This document shows positions 17,295-24,722 of a stretch of DNA of 31,936 nt, one piece after another (the stretch's first letter is position 1; every line of letters begins with the position of its first letter). The notes below the pieces were generated by a model. That model saw only the letters and a list, made by a program, of their open reading frames with translations, was not told the DNA's origin and did no database searches. The position numbers and the translations under genes are program-made. The stretch covers positions 1 to 31,936 of IMG/VR virus record IMGVR_UViG_3300010430_000322. One strand, 5' to 3'. Source of the stretch: a virus.

Positions 17295-17317
17295 GTTCAT
17301 TTTCCTCCAATGTTCAC

Positions 17318-17352
17318 GGGGCATGAACACTAAGCTACAGTGGACATGCCCC
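17318..17352. other. Long intergenic hairpin after the ssDNA-binding protein gene
   Basis: GGGGCATG (17318-17325) pairs with CATGCCCC (17345-17352); inside, CACT (17328-17331) pairs with AGTG (17339-17342), giving 12 bp with a 2x2 internal loop and a 7-base loop. No U-run follows on either strand, so simple intrinsic termination is unlikely. It may be an attenuator, RNA processing site or 3'-end stabiliser for the abundant ssDNA-binding protein message. Confidence 0.6.
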
Positions 17353-17355
17353 AGA

Positions 17356-17374
17356 TATGTATCTCAGTTACATT
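17356..17374. promoter_or_regulatory. 19-bp near-palindromic repeat, copy 5
   Basis: TATGTATCTCAGTTACATT. Its last base is the first base of the stop codon of the ssDNA-binding protein gene, and the hairpin at 17318-17352 follows on the minus strand. Confidence 0.75.
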
Positions 17375-17856
17375 TAGAACGGAGCGGGATCATCGTCCTG
17401 CTTACCACCTACTGCTGCAAACGGAGAAGCGTGGTAAGGTACATGCTCCACTACCTGCACAGCGTTGAGGTACAGAGGCAGACGAAGCTTACCACCAACC
17501 TCGCGGTACATAGCAGCTACCTGTACGTTGAGGACACTACCGTTACCGATAGCATCTTCCTTGGCCCACCGCTTTGCATCAGGTCCATAGACATTCGGTG
17601 GGTACATCGGGTCACCACTGCGCTTGTGGGTCTTGCGCTTCGCAGTGATCACGTTAACCTCACCATCACCGTAGTCTTTCTGACGGACGTTGAATCCTAC
17701 TGCTGCCATACTCTGGGCAAGCTCATCGGGAAGGATAAGATCAACCTTCCATACAGATTCGAACTTAGTGTCAGGCTCGAACAGTCTCGGGTACATACAC
17801 TTGAGGCCTTCGAGTTTAAAGGTAGTCATTTCATTGAATCTTTCATCTCTTTTCAT
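17374..17856 (-). CDS. ssDNA-binding protein (T7 gp2.5 / DUF2815-like)
   Basis: 160 residues. The start (MTTFKLEGLKCMYPRLFEPDT, within residues 10-30) and the alternating beta pattern (WKVDLILPDELAQSM) match phage OB-fold ssDNA-binding proteins. The tail is acidic and ends DDDPAPF; a terminal acidic stretch closed by Phe is the protein-docking tail of T7 gp2.5 and is analogous to that of bacterial SSB, used to recruit polymerase and helicase. It lies in the replication block between the sigma-like gene and the exonuclease. AGGAGG lies 5 bases before the ATG. Confidence 0.85.
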   Translation of the reverse strand: MKRDERFNEMTTFKLEGLKCMYPRLFEPDTKFESVWKVDLILPDELAQSMAAVGFNVRQKDYGDGEVNVITAKRKTHKRSGDPMYPPNVYGPDAKRWAKEDAIGNGSVLNVQVAAMYREVGGKLRLPLYLNAVQVVEHVPYHASPFAAVGGKQDDDPAPF

Positions 17857-17865
17857 AGTAACCTC

Positions 17866-18426
17866 CTAGTTACTTGGGTGGAAAATCCTCAGAATTTCTC
17901 TGAGTTCGTCTTTCAATCGTGCTACTCTAGCATCGTGCTCTTCTTTAGTCTCACCTAGTATCTTCCTGAGCTTCCAGTAAGGATACATCTCGATGATACC
18001 TTCCAACAACTTCTGATCATCAGGGTCTGTGATCATACGCAACACACTTTCATAGTCAACCATCTCGCTGGGTATTAAATCTTGCCAGTCTAATTGTTCA
18101 CTGTCTGCTGCATTAGCGTATAACTTCAGGTCCTCGATGGGCATGGTGTATGTCTCGAACTTTGCATACTTAGCTATGTCACTTTGCATAGCACTCTGTA
18201 TACGTAACCAAGCTAGGCCAAGGAACGACCCCCTCCCAGGCTCGTACTTCTCCTTAGCTTTTATGAGACCACAGTAGCCCGACTGAATTAAGTCCTGCTT
18301 GTACCGTTGCAGCCACGTACCAAACTTAGTAATCATGTGGCAGTACACCTTCAGTACAAGGTTATGGTAATCCTCGATTATTATATCTTCGTTCCGTTTA
18401 GGATACTTCTGCAAGTCTAGCTGCAT
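17866..18426 (-). CDS. Phage sigma-70-like factor
   Basis: 186 residues from the ATG at 18426 (AGGTGG, 6 bases upstream; Mets 9 and 14 codons earlier are alternatives). DLIQSGYCGLIKAKEKYEPG followed by GSFLGLAWLRIQSAM matches sigma-70 region 2 (core binding, -10 recognition: DLIQEG..GL..A...F.P.RG..F..YA...IR.A). The C-terminal part (MYPYWKLRKILGETKEEHDARVARL) could be a region 4-like helix-turn-helix, less certain. Such a factor could redirect host RNA polymerase to phage promoters, which fits the absence of a phage RNA polymerase in the window. It starts 28 bases inside the previous gene and ends just before the ssDNA-binding protein. Confidence 0.72.
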   Translation of the reverse strand: MQLDLQKYPKRNEDIIIEDYHNLVLKVYCHMITKFGTWLQRYKQDLIQSGYCGLIKAKEKYEPGRGSFLGLAWLRIQSAMQSDIAKYAKFETYTMPIEDLKLYANAADSEQLDWQDLIPSEMVDYESVLRMITDPDDQKLLEGIIEMYPYWKLRKILGETKEEHDARVARLKDELREILRIFHPSN

Positions 18427-18607
18427 AGAAGACCACCTGTTTACCTTCTTCATTAGTGAATGGACCACCGTGATAACCTTTGACAGTCGCGGTGATCTCG
18501 TATGGATCGGCTGTCATTATCGTACCTTCTTCCCAGGCATCTGACTTACCATACCATGCATCCGATTCGTGAATCTCTAACAACTTATACTTCCTTAGTC
18601 TACTCAT
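18398..18607 (-). CDS. Small protein of unknown function
   Basis: 69 residues after AAGGAGA. A short repeated element (SDAWYGKSDAWEEG) lies near 15-28; the rest is beta-like. It follows the DNA polymerase gene by 9 bases and overlaps the sigma-like gene. No family recognised. Confidence 0.65.
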   Translation of the reverse strand: MSRLRKYKLLEIHESDAWYGKSDAWEEGTIMTADPYEITATVKGYHGGPFTNEEGKQVVFYAARLAEVS

Positions 18608-18616
18608 ATCATCTCC

Positions 18617-20497
18617 TTAATGTGTTGCTGCATAGCTGTACCCGATGGAGTACTCAGCATCTAATGGTACATTAAGTTCGTATTGCTCACCTGTCAAGAC
18701 TGCACACTGAACTACTTTCTGTGCAAAACATTCTGGATGCCAGCCCTCGTTGAACGTACAGTATGCAAACTGCAGCTCATCGTGGTAGGCTACCATCTGG
18801 TGGGCATGTCCCTGCTGTACATCTTGGAGCTTGTCCACCATCCTCATCCAGTGCTTGAACAGTACCGCACAGTCACCCTGTATCTTAGTGTTGAGCGTAT
18901 CCTTCTTGCTCTTGGGATACAGTGGACGACCATCAATACTTGGAATCCAACCACCGTTTGCATTGTATGCATCTGTCAGGTCCTCAACCAAACATGCGTA
19001 TGCAGGGTTAGCTTCGAGGAATGCTTCCTTAATACCTGCTCCTCTAGCTGCACTGCCTCCCGCTGTCTTGCCTAGCTTCTCATCCCCTGCACCGTACATC
19101 ATAGCGTAGAGAATAGTCTTGGCAGTATCACGAGAGACCCTCCATATACTGGCATTCTCACTGTGCCAATCACCATGCAACACCATCTCTGCGAACTCCT
19201 CACCACCTGGGTAAGGGTAACACAGGTCACATAGTTTCCTTGCTTCCACCCCTGATAAGTCCACACCTATCTGGATAGCACCAGGAGGTGGAACAAATAT
19301 TCTACGGCAGGGGTAACCGTACTTCGATGAAGGTCGCGGAAGATTAGCTACTGGTTTAACGTGGGCATACCTCGCAGTGTTGGTACCGCAAGTGAATGCA
19401 TCAGCTCTCACTAGTCCAAGTGTCGTACCCTCTACTGGATTGGCCTTAGCCATAGGCAATGAGCCTTGATTAGGGTCTCTCTGACTTACGAACAGTGATC
19501 TCCGGTGCTTCAGTATGTTGAAGTCTGCTATTACTTTGCCCAGTCCCTCAGGCAGGGATTCAAAACTATCCTCCGTTAACTTCGGTGAAGTCCGTACTCG
19601 CTGACCGGCTGGGTCTATCTTGTAGTTCCACTGAGTAGGTTGCCAGCCTAGCTTCAGCAATGTATTCTTTACCTGCTGGTCAGAGTTAAGGTTAATGTTC
19701 TCGAACTCGATACGTGTGAACTGGCCTCTTACATTAAGCTGGTCGTCCTCATCAGGGAACCAGTCAGTCAATGCCTTGCTAGCTGTACCGTCTTTCTTGA
19801 AAGGCTTCTTAACTTCGACACTGCCGTACATCTTGCAGGTCTTAGGTACACCTTCATGAATTTCCTTAGCTAGTTTAGCTGACCGTTTCTCCCATCCAGC
19901 AAATGTCACCTCGGCATATGGTATGTCATAGTAGATGCCGTGTCTTACCTGCTTAGAATGTATACGAGATACATCCTGCTCAAGCTGCAGCGCATCTCCA
20001 ATGTGTAGTACATCTGAATGTGCCTTGTTCAAGTCTCGAGTTTCTTTAGCCAGGTGATCATACAACATCTTGTTACCTCTGACATCGTTAACACACCGTC
20101 TTAGTAATTCATCGGTGAGATTACTGAAGTCAGTGATCTTAACCTTGGCTACAGGTAGACCTAACTTAATGAACCAATCTTCGAGTCCGTTCTTTCTCAT
20201 GGAAGAGTGCAGGATACAGGACAACAGCATGGTATCGATACGTATCTGATCGAACCTAGTCTCATAGCTGGTCAGCATCTCCAGTACAGGGATATCGTAA
20301 CCCTCTATGTTATGTCCTATGATTCCTTGCGCTTCCTTCAGTGCATGAACACCAGCCTCCAGGCTAGCGTCCCTTGGCATAGAGAAGTAGTCGTGATACT
20401 TCATGACCTTCTCAGTGTTCGTGTCCTGAGTTACGATACAATGTATCTCAGTTACATTCTCGATGAAGCCATTAGCTTCGATATCAAATACTAACAT
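18617..20497 (-). CDS. DNA polymerase, family A (T7 gp5-like) with 3'-5' exonuclease
   Basis: 626 residues. Exonuclease motifs: DIE (Asp5, Glu7), GHNIEGYDI (Asp68), CVNDV (Asp138). Polymerase motifs: A GVDLSGVEARKL (Asp413), B RDTAKTILYAMMYGAGDEKLG (456-476), C YHDELQ (Asp573). Motif B matches T7 gp5 closely, with Tyr464 at the position of T7 Tyr526, which predicts weak discrimination against dideoxynucleotides. It is shorter than T7 gp5 (704); the stretch between exonuclease and motif A is about 275 residues against about 300, so I cannot tell whether a thioredoxin-binding loop is present. Two repeat copies lie inside the gene, at codons 14-20 (NVTEIHC) and near 175-180. AGGAGG precedes the ATG. 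Confidence 0.96.
   Translation of the reverse strand: MLVFDIEANGFIENVTEIHCIVTQDTNTEKVMKYHDYFSMPRDASLEAGVHALKEAQGIIGHNIEGYDIPVLEMLTSYETRFDQIRIDTMLLSCILHSSMRKNGLEDWFIKLGLPVAKVKITDFSNLTDELLRRCVNDVRGNKMLYDHLAKETRDLNKAHSDVLHIGDALQLEQDVSRIHSKQVRHGIYYDIPYAEVTFAGWEKRSAKLAKEIHEGVPKTCKMYGSVEVKKPFKKDGTASKALTDWFPDEDDQLNVRGQFTRIEFENINLNSDQQVKNTLLKLGWQPTQWNYKIDPAGQRVRTSPKLTEDSFESLPEGLGKVIADFNILKHRRSLFVSQRDPNQGSLPMAKANPVEGTTLGLVRADAFTCGTNTARYAHVKPVANLPRPSSKYGYPCRRIFVPPPGAIQIGVDLSGVEARKLCDLCYPYPGGEEFAEMVLHGDWHSENASIWRVSRDTAKTILYAMMYGAGDEKLGKTAGGSAARGAGIKEAFLEANPAYACLVEDLTDAYNANGGWIPSIDGRPLYPKSKKDTLNTKIQGDCAVLFKHWMRMVDKLQDVQQGHAHQMVAYHDELQFAYCTFNEGWHPECFAQKVVQCAVLTGEQYELNVPLDAEYSIGYSYAATH
19957..19975. promoter_or_regulatory. 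19-bp near-palindromic repeat, copy 6 (diverged, intragenic)
   Basis: AATGTATACGAGATACATC, three mismatches to the consensus, inside the DNA polymerase gene where it encodes DVSRIHS. It may be a decaying site or a chance match. Confidence 0.4.
20440..20458. promoter_or_regulatory. 19-bp near-palindromic repeat, copy 7
   Basis: AATGTATCTCAGTTACATT, identical to the intergenic copies at 24300, 24499 and 26133, but inside codons 14-20 of the DNA polymerase gene, about 40 bases after its ATG. Confidence 0.75.
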
Positions 20498-20541
20498 GTT
20501 ACCTCCTCGGGTAGGTTTAACAGCCCGATGGTTGAGGTTAA

Positions 20542-22386
20542 CTAGAATAAATCGTTAAGTGTCTTGGTCTCTCGTCTGACCTCAGGCACCTGTTCGATTT
20601 CCTCTTGAGGTTTATCTTCGTACTTCTCCTTAGTCAAGCCTGGATTGATAGACTTGAACTCACTGCAGTTATCTACTAACCTACCAGTAGCCTTGTCATA
20701 GTTCAGCTTACAGAACCTGCCCATCAAGGAACCATCAGCCCTATGCTTCAGGTTGCGGATCGTGACCTGATTCTTCTCCTCATCCTCCTCCGATAAGGAG
20801 TTCCTTTCGATCCCCCACATGTCGGTACTGAATCTCCATTGGGACTTTGATCCTGTGAACTGCGAGGGTAAGACCCTTCCACCTTCATCGTGAGTAGGAC
20901 CAGAAGTAGGGTTATTAAGATGGTTAACAAGCATAACATAGATTGGTATCTCCTGCATTAAGGTAGACAGGTCAGACATTATCTTTCCGAGTGCAGTGTT
21001 CTGACCCGATGCGTCAAGGTGAACAACGAGTGCCGTGATGGGATCAATGAAGAAGTGTTTGATACCCAGAGCATACATGTGCCTGATAGCTCTCTCGATC
21101 TTATCCCACTGTCCATTAAAGAATCTTCGGTCATAGATATAAGCTTTCCCTTCAAGCCTCTCCGCATAGTGCATTGCCTCTTCAATGTTATAAGTGGACC
21201 CAGGTAAGTGAATCCTCTCGTTCATTTGATAGCCTACCAGTTGACGCAATGTCATCTCTTTAGATTCTTCCAGGCTAAAGATACCTACTGGTAGTTCATG
21301 ATGAAACATTAGATGTTCTTGGATACCACGTACCAGGGTAGTCTTACCTGCACCTGGGCCTGATCCTACAGACAGGATGGTATGCGGATTCATACCGTAG
21401 GTGATGGCATCCAGTGAAGCCCAAGGGTACCCGATACCGATTGGTACTGTATCCCTTAAGCTGTCCTTGATATCAGACACCTCGACTATCGAGGGTGGTT
21501 GGTACTGCCCAGCTCTCCAGTAAGCATCGATGAACTCTACCTGCTTATCCTTCCGCAGCATATCATTAGCATCTTTCTCGCTGATCTTCATGACCTTGAC
21601 CTGGGGTAGCAGGTTCAGTAGCTTCTCGCAGTAGTCATTACCTGCTGGGTCATTGTCTGGACAGAATGTTAAGTCCTCAACTGATTCGAGGAACTCGATG
21701 TTATGGGTTATGTTCTTCAGTGAGTCACCGTCCATACCGGACAGGCACCTGACGTTCCACTTCTTCAACATGTGGTAGGCAGAGACAGCGTCAACTTCAC
21801 CTTCGGTCAGTAGTACCCGCTTCGGTACCTTGCCCTTCAGTGTTGTCATTCCAAACAAGTCTTTCTTCTTGGCCTTCTTACTGTCTTCCCAGTAGAACTC
21901 CTTCTCTTCGACCAGCCTCACCTTACGTGTTCGATCCTTACCATTGAGAGTGACAGGGTAGTACTGCTTTATCGGTGCATTAGTCTCATCAAGTAAGAAT
22001 GATACACCGTAGAACTCCCAGTCCTCTGCAGGTACACCTCGAAAACCCACGTAAACAGGGCTAGCTGGCTCTGTATTGAACGATTGAGGGGTGACAGGTA
22101 CTTTGCCCTTCGTCACACTGAACGTGCTGTCAGCAGCCTCTGAGGTATCTTCTTGTACATCCCAGGGATTCTCAGAATGTTTCTCAGATACATCTTCGTC
22201 CTCGAGAATAGGTTCGTTGTTGTCCATGTCGTTGTCATAGAACACCATCATGCCATCAGGGTGATAGTCAGTGCGGTTACAACACCAACGATCACCCTTG
22301 TCCATCAGGAACAGGTGACCGGCATCGTTGCCATTGTCATGTCCATTCTCTTGACATGCTGGACATCTCCTGTTCGGTACGGTCAT
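20542..22386 (-). CDS. Primase-helicase (T7 gp4-like)
   Basis: 614 residues. The N-terminal zinc site uses Cys8, Cys11 and the Cys35-Cys36 region. TOPRIM motifs follow: LLTEGEVDA (Glu195) and FCPDNDPAG (Asp244, Asp246). After a linker, the DnaB-type helicase domain has Walker A GSGPGAGKTT (341-350), Walker B HFFID (444-448) and GSKSQWRFSTD (512-522), which fits motif 4 with its arginine finger. The C-terminus ends LNDLF; a terminal aromatic residue on an acidic tail is used by T7 gp4 to contact its polymerase. It would unwind DNA at the fork and prime lagging strands. The linker after the zinc site contains DVSEKHS (66-72), encoded by repeat copy 8. Confidence 0.95.
   Translation of the reverse strand: MTVPNRRCPACQENGHDNGNDAGHLFLMDKGDRWCCNRTDYHPDGMMVFYDNDMDNNEPILEDEDVSEKHSENPWDVQEDTSEAADSTFSVTKGKVPVTPQSFNTEPASPVYVGFRGVPAEDWEFYGVSFLLDETNAPIKQYYPVTLNGKDRTRKVRLVEEKEFYWEDSKKAKKKDLFGMTTLKGKVPKRVLLTEGEVDAVSAYHMLKKWNVRCLSGMDGDSLKNITHNIEFLESVEDLTFCPDNDPAGNDYCEKLLNLLPQVKVMKISEKDANDMLRKDKQVEFIDAYWRAGQYQPPSIVEVSDIKDSLRDTVPIGIGYPWASLDAITYGMNPHTILSVGSGPGAGKTTLVRGIQEHLMFHHELPVGIFSLEESKEMTLRQLVGYQMNERIHLPGSTYNIEEAMHYAERLEGKAYIYDRRFFNGQWDKIERAIRHMYALGIKHFFIDPITALVVHLDASGQNTALGKIMSDLSTLMQEIPIYVMLVNHLNNPTSGPTHDEGGRVLPSQFTGSKSQWRFSTDMWGIERNSLSEEDEEKNQVTIRNLKHRADGSLMGRFCKLNYDKATGRLVDNCSEFKSINPGLTKEKYEDKPQEEIEQVPEVRRETKTLNDLF
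22176..22194. promoter_or_regulatory. 19-bp near-palindromic repeat, copy 8
   Basis: AATGTTTCTCAGATACATC, inside the acidic linker of the primase-helicase gene; encodes DVSEKH. Confidence 0.7.
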
Positions 22387-22730
22387 TAGGCACCTCGTTT
22401 TTTCAACTCCCGTTCATAGTACACTGTTACCTGGCGCAGAATCTCACCTGTAAATCCAGCAGACATATCAAAGATAGCCTTGCTGTATTCCTCCTGCTCT
22501 TCAGGTAAGGCCAGGCCAGCAGCATAAGCCAGCATAACAAACTCAGCTTCACACTCCAGGGCCACCTCCATCGATAACATGATGAAGTTCTTTTCGTATA
22601 CCCCTGTCTGGATAATAGGCACACCGCATTCTCTCAATGCCTGTACCTCTGGTGGTCCTTGCTGAGCCATGACCGAACTTGAAATTAACATGCATAATCC
22701 AAGTGCTGCTGCAAATATCCCCTTAACCAT
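22386..22730 (-). CDS. Secreted small protein with signal peptide
   Basis: 114 residues. A Lys-containing N-terminus and hydrophobic core (GIFAAALGLCMLISSSVMAQQ) end in AMA-like VMAQ, a signal peptidase I site, so the mature protein of about 92 residues would be periplasmic. It has two cysteines in the mature part that could form a disulfide, and a second hydrophobic stretch (EFVMLAYAAGLALPEE). GGAGG precedes the ATG; the stop overlaps the primase-helicase start. No family recognised. Its place just before replication genes suggests early expression and an envelope role. Confidence 0.7.
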   Translation of the reverse strand: MVKGIFAAALGLCMLISSSVMAQQGPPEVQALRECGVPIIQTGVYEKNFIMLSMEVALECEAEFVMLAYAAGLALPEEQEEYSKAIFDMSAGFTGEILRQVTVYYERELKKRGA

Positions 22731-23226
22731 TGAATGCCTCCTTCTTCATCTCTTCGATTGCTTCATCGATATCAAAGCTTTTCTCTACTGGCTGGGCTGA
22801 TTCACCCAGGTCACCCAGTAATTCCTGTATCATCTGCTGCATAGCAACCTGCTTCATACCTGTAATGACAGTCTCGATAACTGAATACACAATGTCAGAA
22901 GCTCTGGCAGTGGTGACGAACTCCACCTCGTTATCGTAGTCCTCGGAGAGACTCTTAATCTCATCGCTGGCATACTCGATAGTCAAGGTGAACTTCAATG
23001 TATCATCCACCAGCTTCATGAACTTCATACCTGACATGGACTCACACTCTCGGTCCAAGAACTCGCGGAACCCTTCACGATCTGAATCTTCATGGGTGTT
23101 AGCTGCGATAACTTTCTTTGCCTGGAGTTCCATCTCTGGCTCACGACCTTCGAAAGGAATCGTCATAAAGTATTTCAGGGTTTCCAGCTCAGTAGTTGCT
23201 TTGGTGTAATCGTTTTTGCTCGGCAT
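22723..23226 (-). CDS. Protein of unknown function
   Basis: 167 residues, acidic and mostly helical, with AGGAGG 7 bases before the ATG. The C-terminus is strongly amphipathic (FDIDEAIEEMKKEAF). No cofactor motif or membrane segment. It overlaps the secreted protein gene by 8 bases. No family recognised. Confidence 0.7.
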   Translation of the reverse strand: MPSKNDYTKATTELETLKYFMTIPFEGREPEMELQAKKVIAANTHEDSDREGFREFLDRECESMSGMKFMKLVDDTLKFTLTIEYASDEIKSLSEDYDNEVEFVTTARASDIVYSVIETVITGMKQVAMQQMIQELLGDLGESAQPVEKSFDIDEAIEEMKKEAFNG

Positions 23227-23237
23227 CTGTAATCCTC

Positions 23238-23429
23238 CTATTGTTCACAGATTAATTTACATCTTACGTTGCACTTCATAGATACACAATAGTTTCCTGC
23301 GGTGCAGTAAATCTCCTGCCCATACTCCTTTACCTCAGCTATCTGTATCGGGTGCTCAGCGTAGTGCTCACACCAGTAGATACGACAGCTCCGTTTCTGT
23401 GCTAGTTCACATTGCACCAGTGTCTCCAT
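23238..23429 (-). CDS. Small Cys-rich protein
   Basis: 63 residues with eight cysteines, from the ATG at 23429 that overlaps the preceding stop (TGATG) and follows AGGAGG. Pairs such as CRIYWC and CNVRCKLIC suggest metal binding or disulfides. No signal peptide, so metal binding is likelier. No family recognised. Confidence 0.65.
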   Translation of the reverse strand: METLVQCELAQKRSCRIYWCEHYAEHPIQIAEVKEYGQEIYCTAGNYCVSMKCNVRCKLICEQ

Positions 23430-23692
23430 CAATCCTCCTCTGGGTAATAGGGTTTAAGTACATGGGTATTAGCCATGATACTTTCGAAGCTACATCGGAA
23501 CAGCGGTACCTCTGACTGTGCCTCACGTACTTCTATTGTGTCCTCGCTTTCAATCTTACCACTCAGCCTTGCAATGTATATCGCATGGGTACGAGCAGAG
23601 AAGTAACTATCCTGTGGGAAAGTTTTCAGCGGGAACGATTCGCCTTTCTTGTTGACTGCTACTACTACTAAATCTTCTGTTGGTATAATCAT
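23429..23692 (-). CDS. Small protein of unknown function
   Basis: 87 residues after GGAGG. Beta-rich N-terminus (TEDLVVVAVNKKG) and an acidic C-terminus (YPEED). It overlaps both neighbours by a few bases. No family recognised. Confidence 0.65.
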   Translation of the reverse strand: MIIPTEDLVVVAVNKKGESFPLKTFPQDSYFSARTHAIYIARLSGKIESEDTIEVREAQSEVPLFRCSFESIMANTHVLKPYYPEED

Positions 23693-23919
23693 TTCACTTC
23701 CTCCACTATGGCACCGTAAAGAGTAATCTCCTCTCCTGCTTCGATATACTGGGGTCCATAGTACCCAGGCTCTGCCAGGATGAATGAACCTGATTCATAC
23801 ATAGAGTTCTCGTGCAATTCCTGGTCCCCATCAGGTACCCACTCACCGACAAACTTCTTAATGTCTTTTTCGTGTCCCTTATGTGCTGACTGTGGGTGTA
23901 CTCTAGTTATCTTTTGCAT
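23689..23919 (-). CDS. Small protein of unknown function
   Basis: 76 residues, hydrophilic, with Gly/Tyr-rich centre (AEPGYYGPQYIEAGEEITLYG). Start context GGAG with 7-base spacing. No family recognised; one of the run of small early genes. Confidence 0.65.
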   Translation of the reverse strand: MQKITRVHPQSAHKGHEKDIKKFVGEWVPDGDQELHENSMYESGSFILAEPGYYGPQYIEAGEEITLYGAIVEEVK

Positions 23920-24106
23920 GGCTCCTCTCCAATCTCCATTGACTCTTGCAGTTCGTGCAGTACGTTAGGTAGATGGTCGAGTTGATATCGTAGTCCACCT
24001 CTTTGAAATGACAGCTGCTCTGGATCGAACAGATCGGACACCTCACCTTCACCATTGGTGCTTCGGTAGTTCTCGTCACACCATCCTTGATAATACACAG
24101 CTTCAT
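23903..24106 (-). CDS. Small zinc ribbon protein
   Basis: 67 residues. MVKVRCPIC and YCTNCKSQW give CxxC-x(23)-CxxC, a classic zinc ribbon. The ATG overlaps the previous stop (ATGA) and follows GGAGG with 6-base spacing. Small zinc ribbons like this are common among phage early genes, some of them anti-restriction or regulatory. Most of its length is overlapped in another frame by a second reading with an equally good start (23907-24137); this one is preferred because of the ribbon. Confidence 0.65.
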   Translation of the reverse strand: MKLCIIKDGVTRTTEAPMVKVRCPICSIQSSCHFKEVDYDINSTIYLTYCTNCKSQWRLERSHAKDN

Positions 24107-24137
24107 GAATCTCCTCCAAGTCCTCTATTGTAATCAT
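23907..24137 (-). CDS. Alternative-frame small protein overlapping the zinc ribbon gene
   Basis: 76 residues from the ATG at 24137, which has GGAGG 6 bases upstream. The product (acidic start ITIEDLEEIHEAV, then LRYQLDHLPNVLHELQ) looks soluble and protein-like. It shares nearly all its bases with the zinc ribbon gene in another frame and also overlaps the end of the gene at 24103-24288. Either it is a real overprinted gene or a chance frame under a strong ribosome binding site; I cannot decide. Confidence 0.35.
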   Translation of the reverse strand: MITIEDLEEIHEAVYYQGWCDENYRSTNGEGEVSDLFDPEQLSFQRGGLRYQLDHLPNVLHELQESMEIGEEPCKR

Positions 24138-24288
24138 CGAACACCTCCCTGTCAAGCCTCTTGATAGAACACATCATGCAGCTCAACTCCACATCCTCCA
24201 TTCCTTCTTCTCGGTACAGCTTCCTCCAGTAAGGGTTCTTAAAGATTTCTTTCCAGTACTCCTCACAACAAGGGTTCTTGTATCTCAT
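24103..24288 (-). CDS. Small protein of unknown function
   Basis: 61 residues after AAGGAGG, directly downstream of repeat copy 9. Charged, Tyr/Trp-rich (EYWKEIFKNPYWRKLY), with Cys in CCEEY and CMMC, perhaps metal binding. No family recognised. Confidence 0.65.
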   Translation of the reverse strand: MRYKNPCCEEYWKEIFKNPYWRKLYREEGMEDVELSCMMCSIKRLDREVFDDYNRGLGGDS

Positions 24289-24299
24289 CTATCCTCCTT

Positions 24300-24318
24300 A
24301 ATGTATCTCAGTTACATT
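24300..24318. promoter_or_regulatory. 19-bp near-palindromic repeat, copy 9
   Basis: AATGTATCTCAGTTACATT. On the minus strand it supplies the last codons and TGA stop of the upstream gene, and AAGGAGG of the next gene follows it at once. Confidence 0.85.
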
Positions 24319-24487
24319 TCACCAGTAGTTTGTCTATCATCTTTACAACTTTTCCGTATGCTTCCGTTCCGCTGTTGTTCCATTTTGCGTGGCCCTCGTC
24401 TGAAAGTTTATCCCGCAGCTTGCGGAGGTCGTCTTTCTTGACATAATCTTTCAGTATCTGCTCGATAGTATCGTGCCAATCGCCCAT
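24308..24487 (-). CDS. Small protein of unknown function (59 aa)
   Basis: 59 charged residues (GDWHDTIEQILKDYVKKDDL at the start), probably helical. GGAGG lies 6 bases before the ATG and directly after repeat copy 10. The end (KCN, then TGA) is formed by repeat copy 9. No family recognised; GHAKWNNSGTEAYGKVVKMI is a distinct C-terminal part. Confidence 0.7.
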   Translation of the reverse strand: MGDWHDTIEQILKDYVKKDDLRKLRDKLSDEGHAKWNNSGTEAYGKVVKMIDKLLVKCN

Positions 24488-24498
24488 TACTCACCTCC

Positions 24499-24517
24499 AA
24501 TGTATCTCAGTTACATT
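24499..24517. promoter_or_regulatory. 19-bp near-palindromic repeat, copy 10
   Basis: AATGTATCTCAGTTACATT, between the 24-residue membrane peptide gene (whose CN-stop it encodes) and the GGAGG of the 59-residue gene. Confidence 0.85.
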
Positions 24518-24581
24518 CTTCATCGATCAGTATCCATGTCAGTACAACTGAGACAGACACCAGCCATATCCAAAATAACAT
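24507..24581 (-). CDS. Tiny membrane peptide (24 aa)
   Basis: MLFWIWLVSVSVVLTWILID followed by EECN. One hydrophobic helix with an acidic end. AGGAGG lies 6 bases before the ATG and the stop lies in repeat copy 10, the same arrangement as the next gene, which argues it is translated. Function unknown. Confidence 0.55.
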   Translation of the reverse strand: MLFWIWLVSVSVVLTWILIDEECN

Positions 24582-24722
24582 ACCTAACCTCCTCTTGCTC
24601 CATCCGTTTGATAACCTATATAGTACTTATAGTATATACACTGTGTACATACCCTTTGTATATACCCTGAGAGTTAAGTCCTGTATAGTATATCCTTATA
24701 AAAACCCTCAGGGTATATACCC
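24582..24722. promoter_or_regulatory. AT-rich intergenic control region with AGGGTAT motifs
   Basis: The only gap above 120 bases inside the leftward unit. It contains AGGGTAT four times (24649 and 24662 reversed, 24710, and 24717 reversed, the last two forming the 14-bp palindrome AGGGTATATACCCT). The same motif recurs at 31.57-31.74 kb. Sequences such as TATACT occur on the minus strand, but no clear -35/-10 pair. A small hairpin (ACCC-TGA-GGGT) followed by five T on the minus strand, just after the ligase stop, could be a weak terminator. A promoter for the genes downstream (leftward), perhaps for the phage sigma-like factor, is my inference. Confidence 0.5.

Noticed and set aside
18617-20497. 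Loss of the T7 thioredoxin-binding loop from the polymerase because the protein is 78 residues shorter
   Set aside because: Much of the shortening lies in the exonuclease part and after motif B; the thumb-containing stretch is only about 25 residues shorter than in T7 gp5, so length alone does not show the loop is missing.
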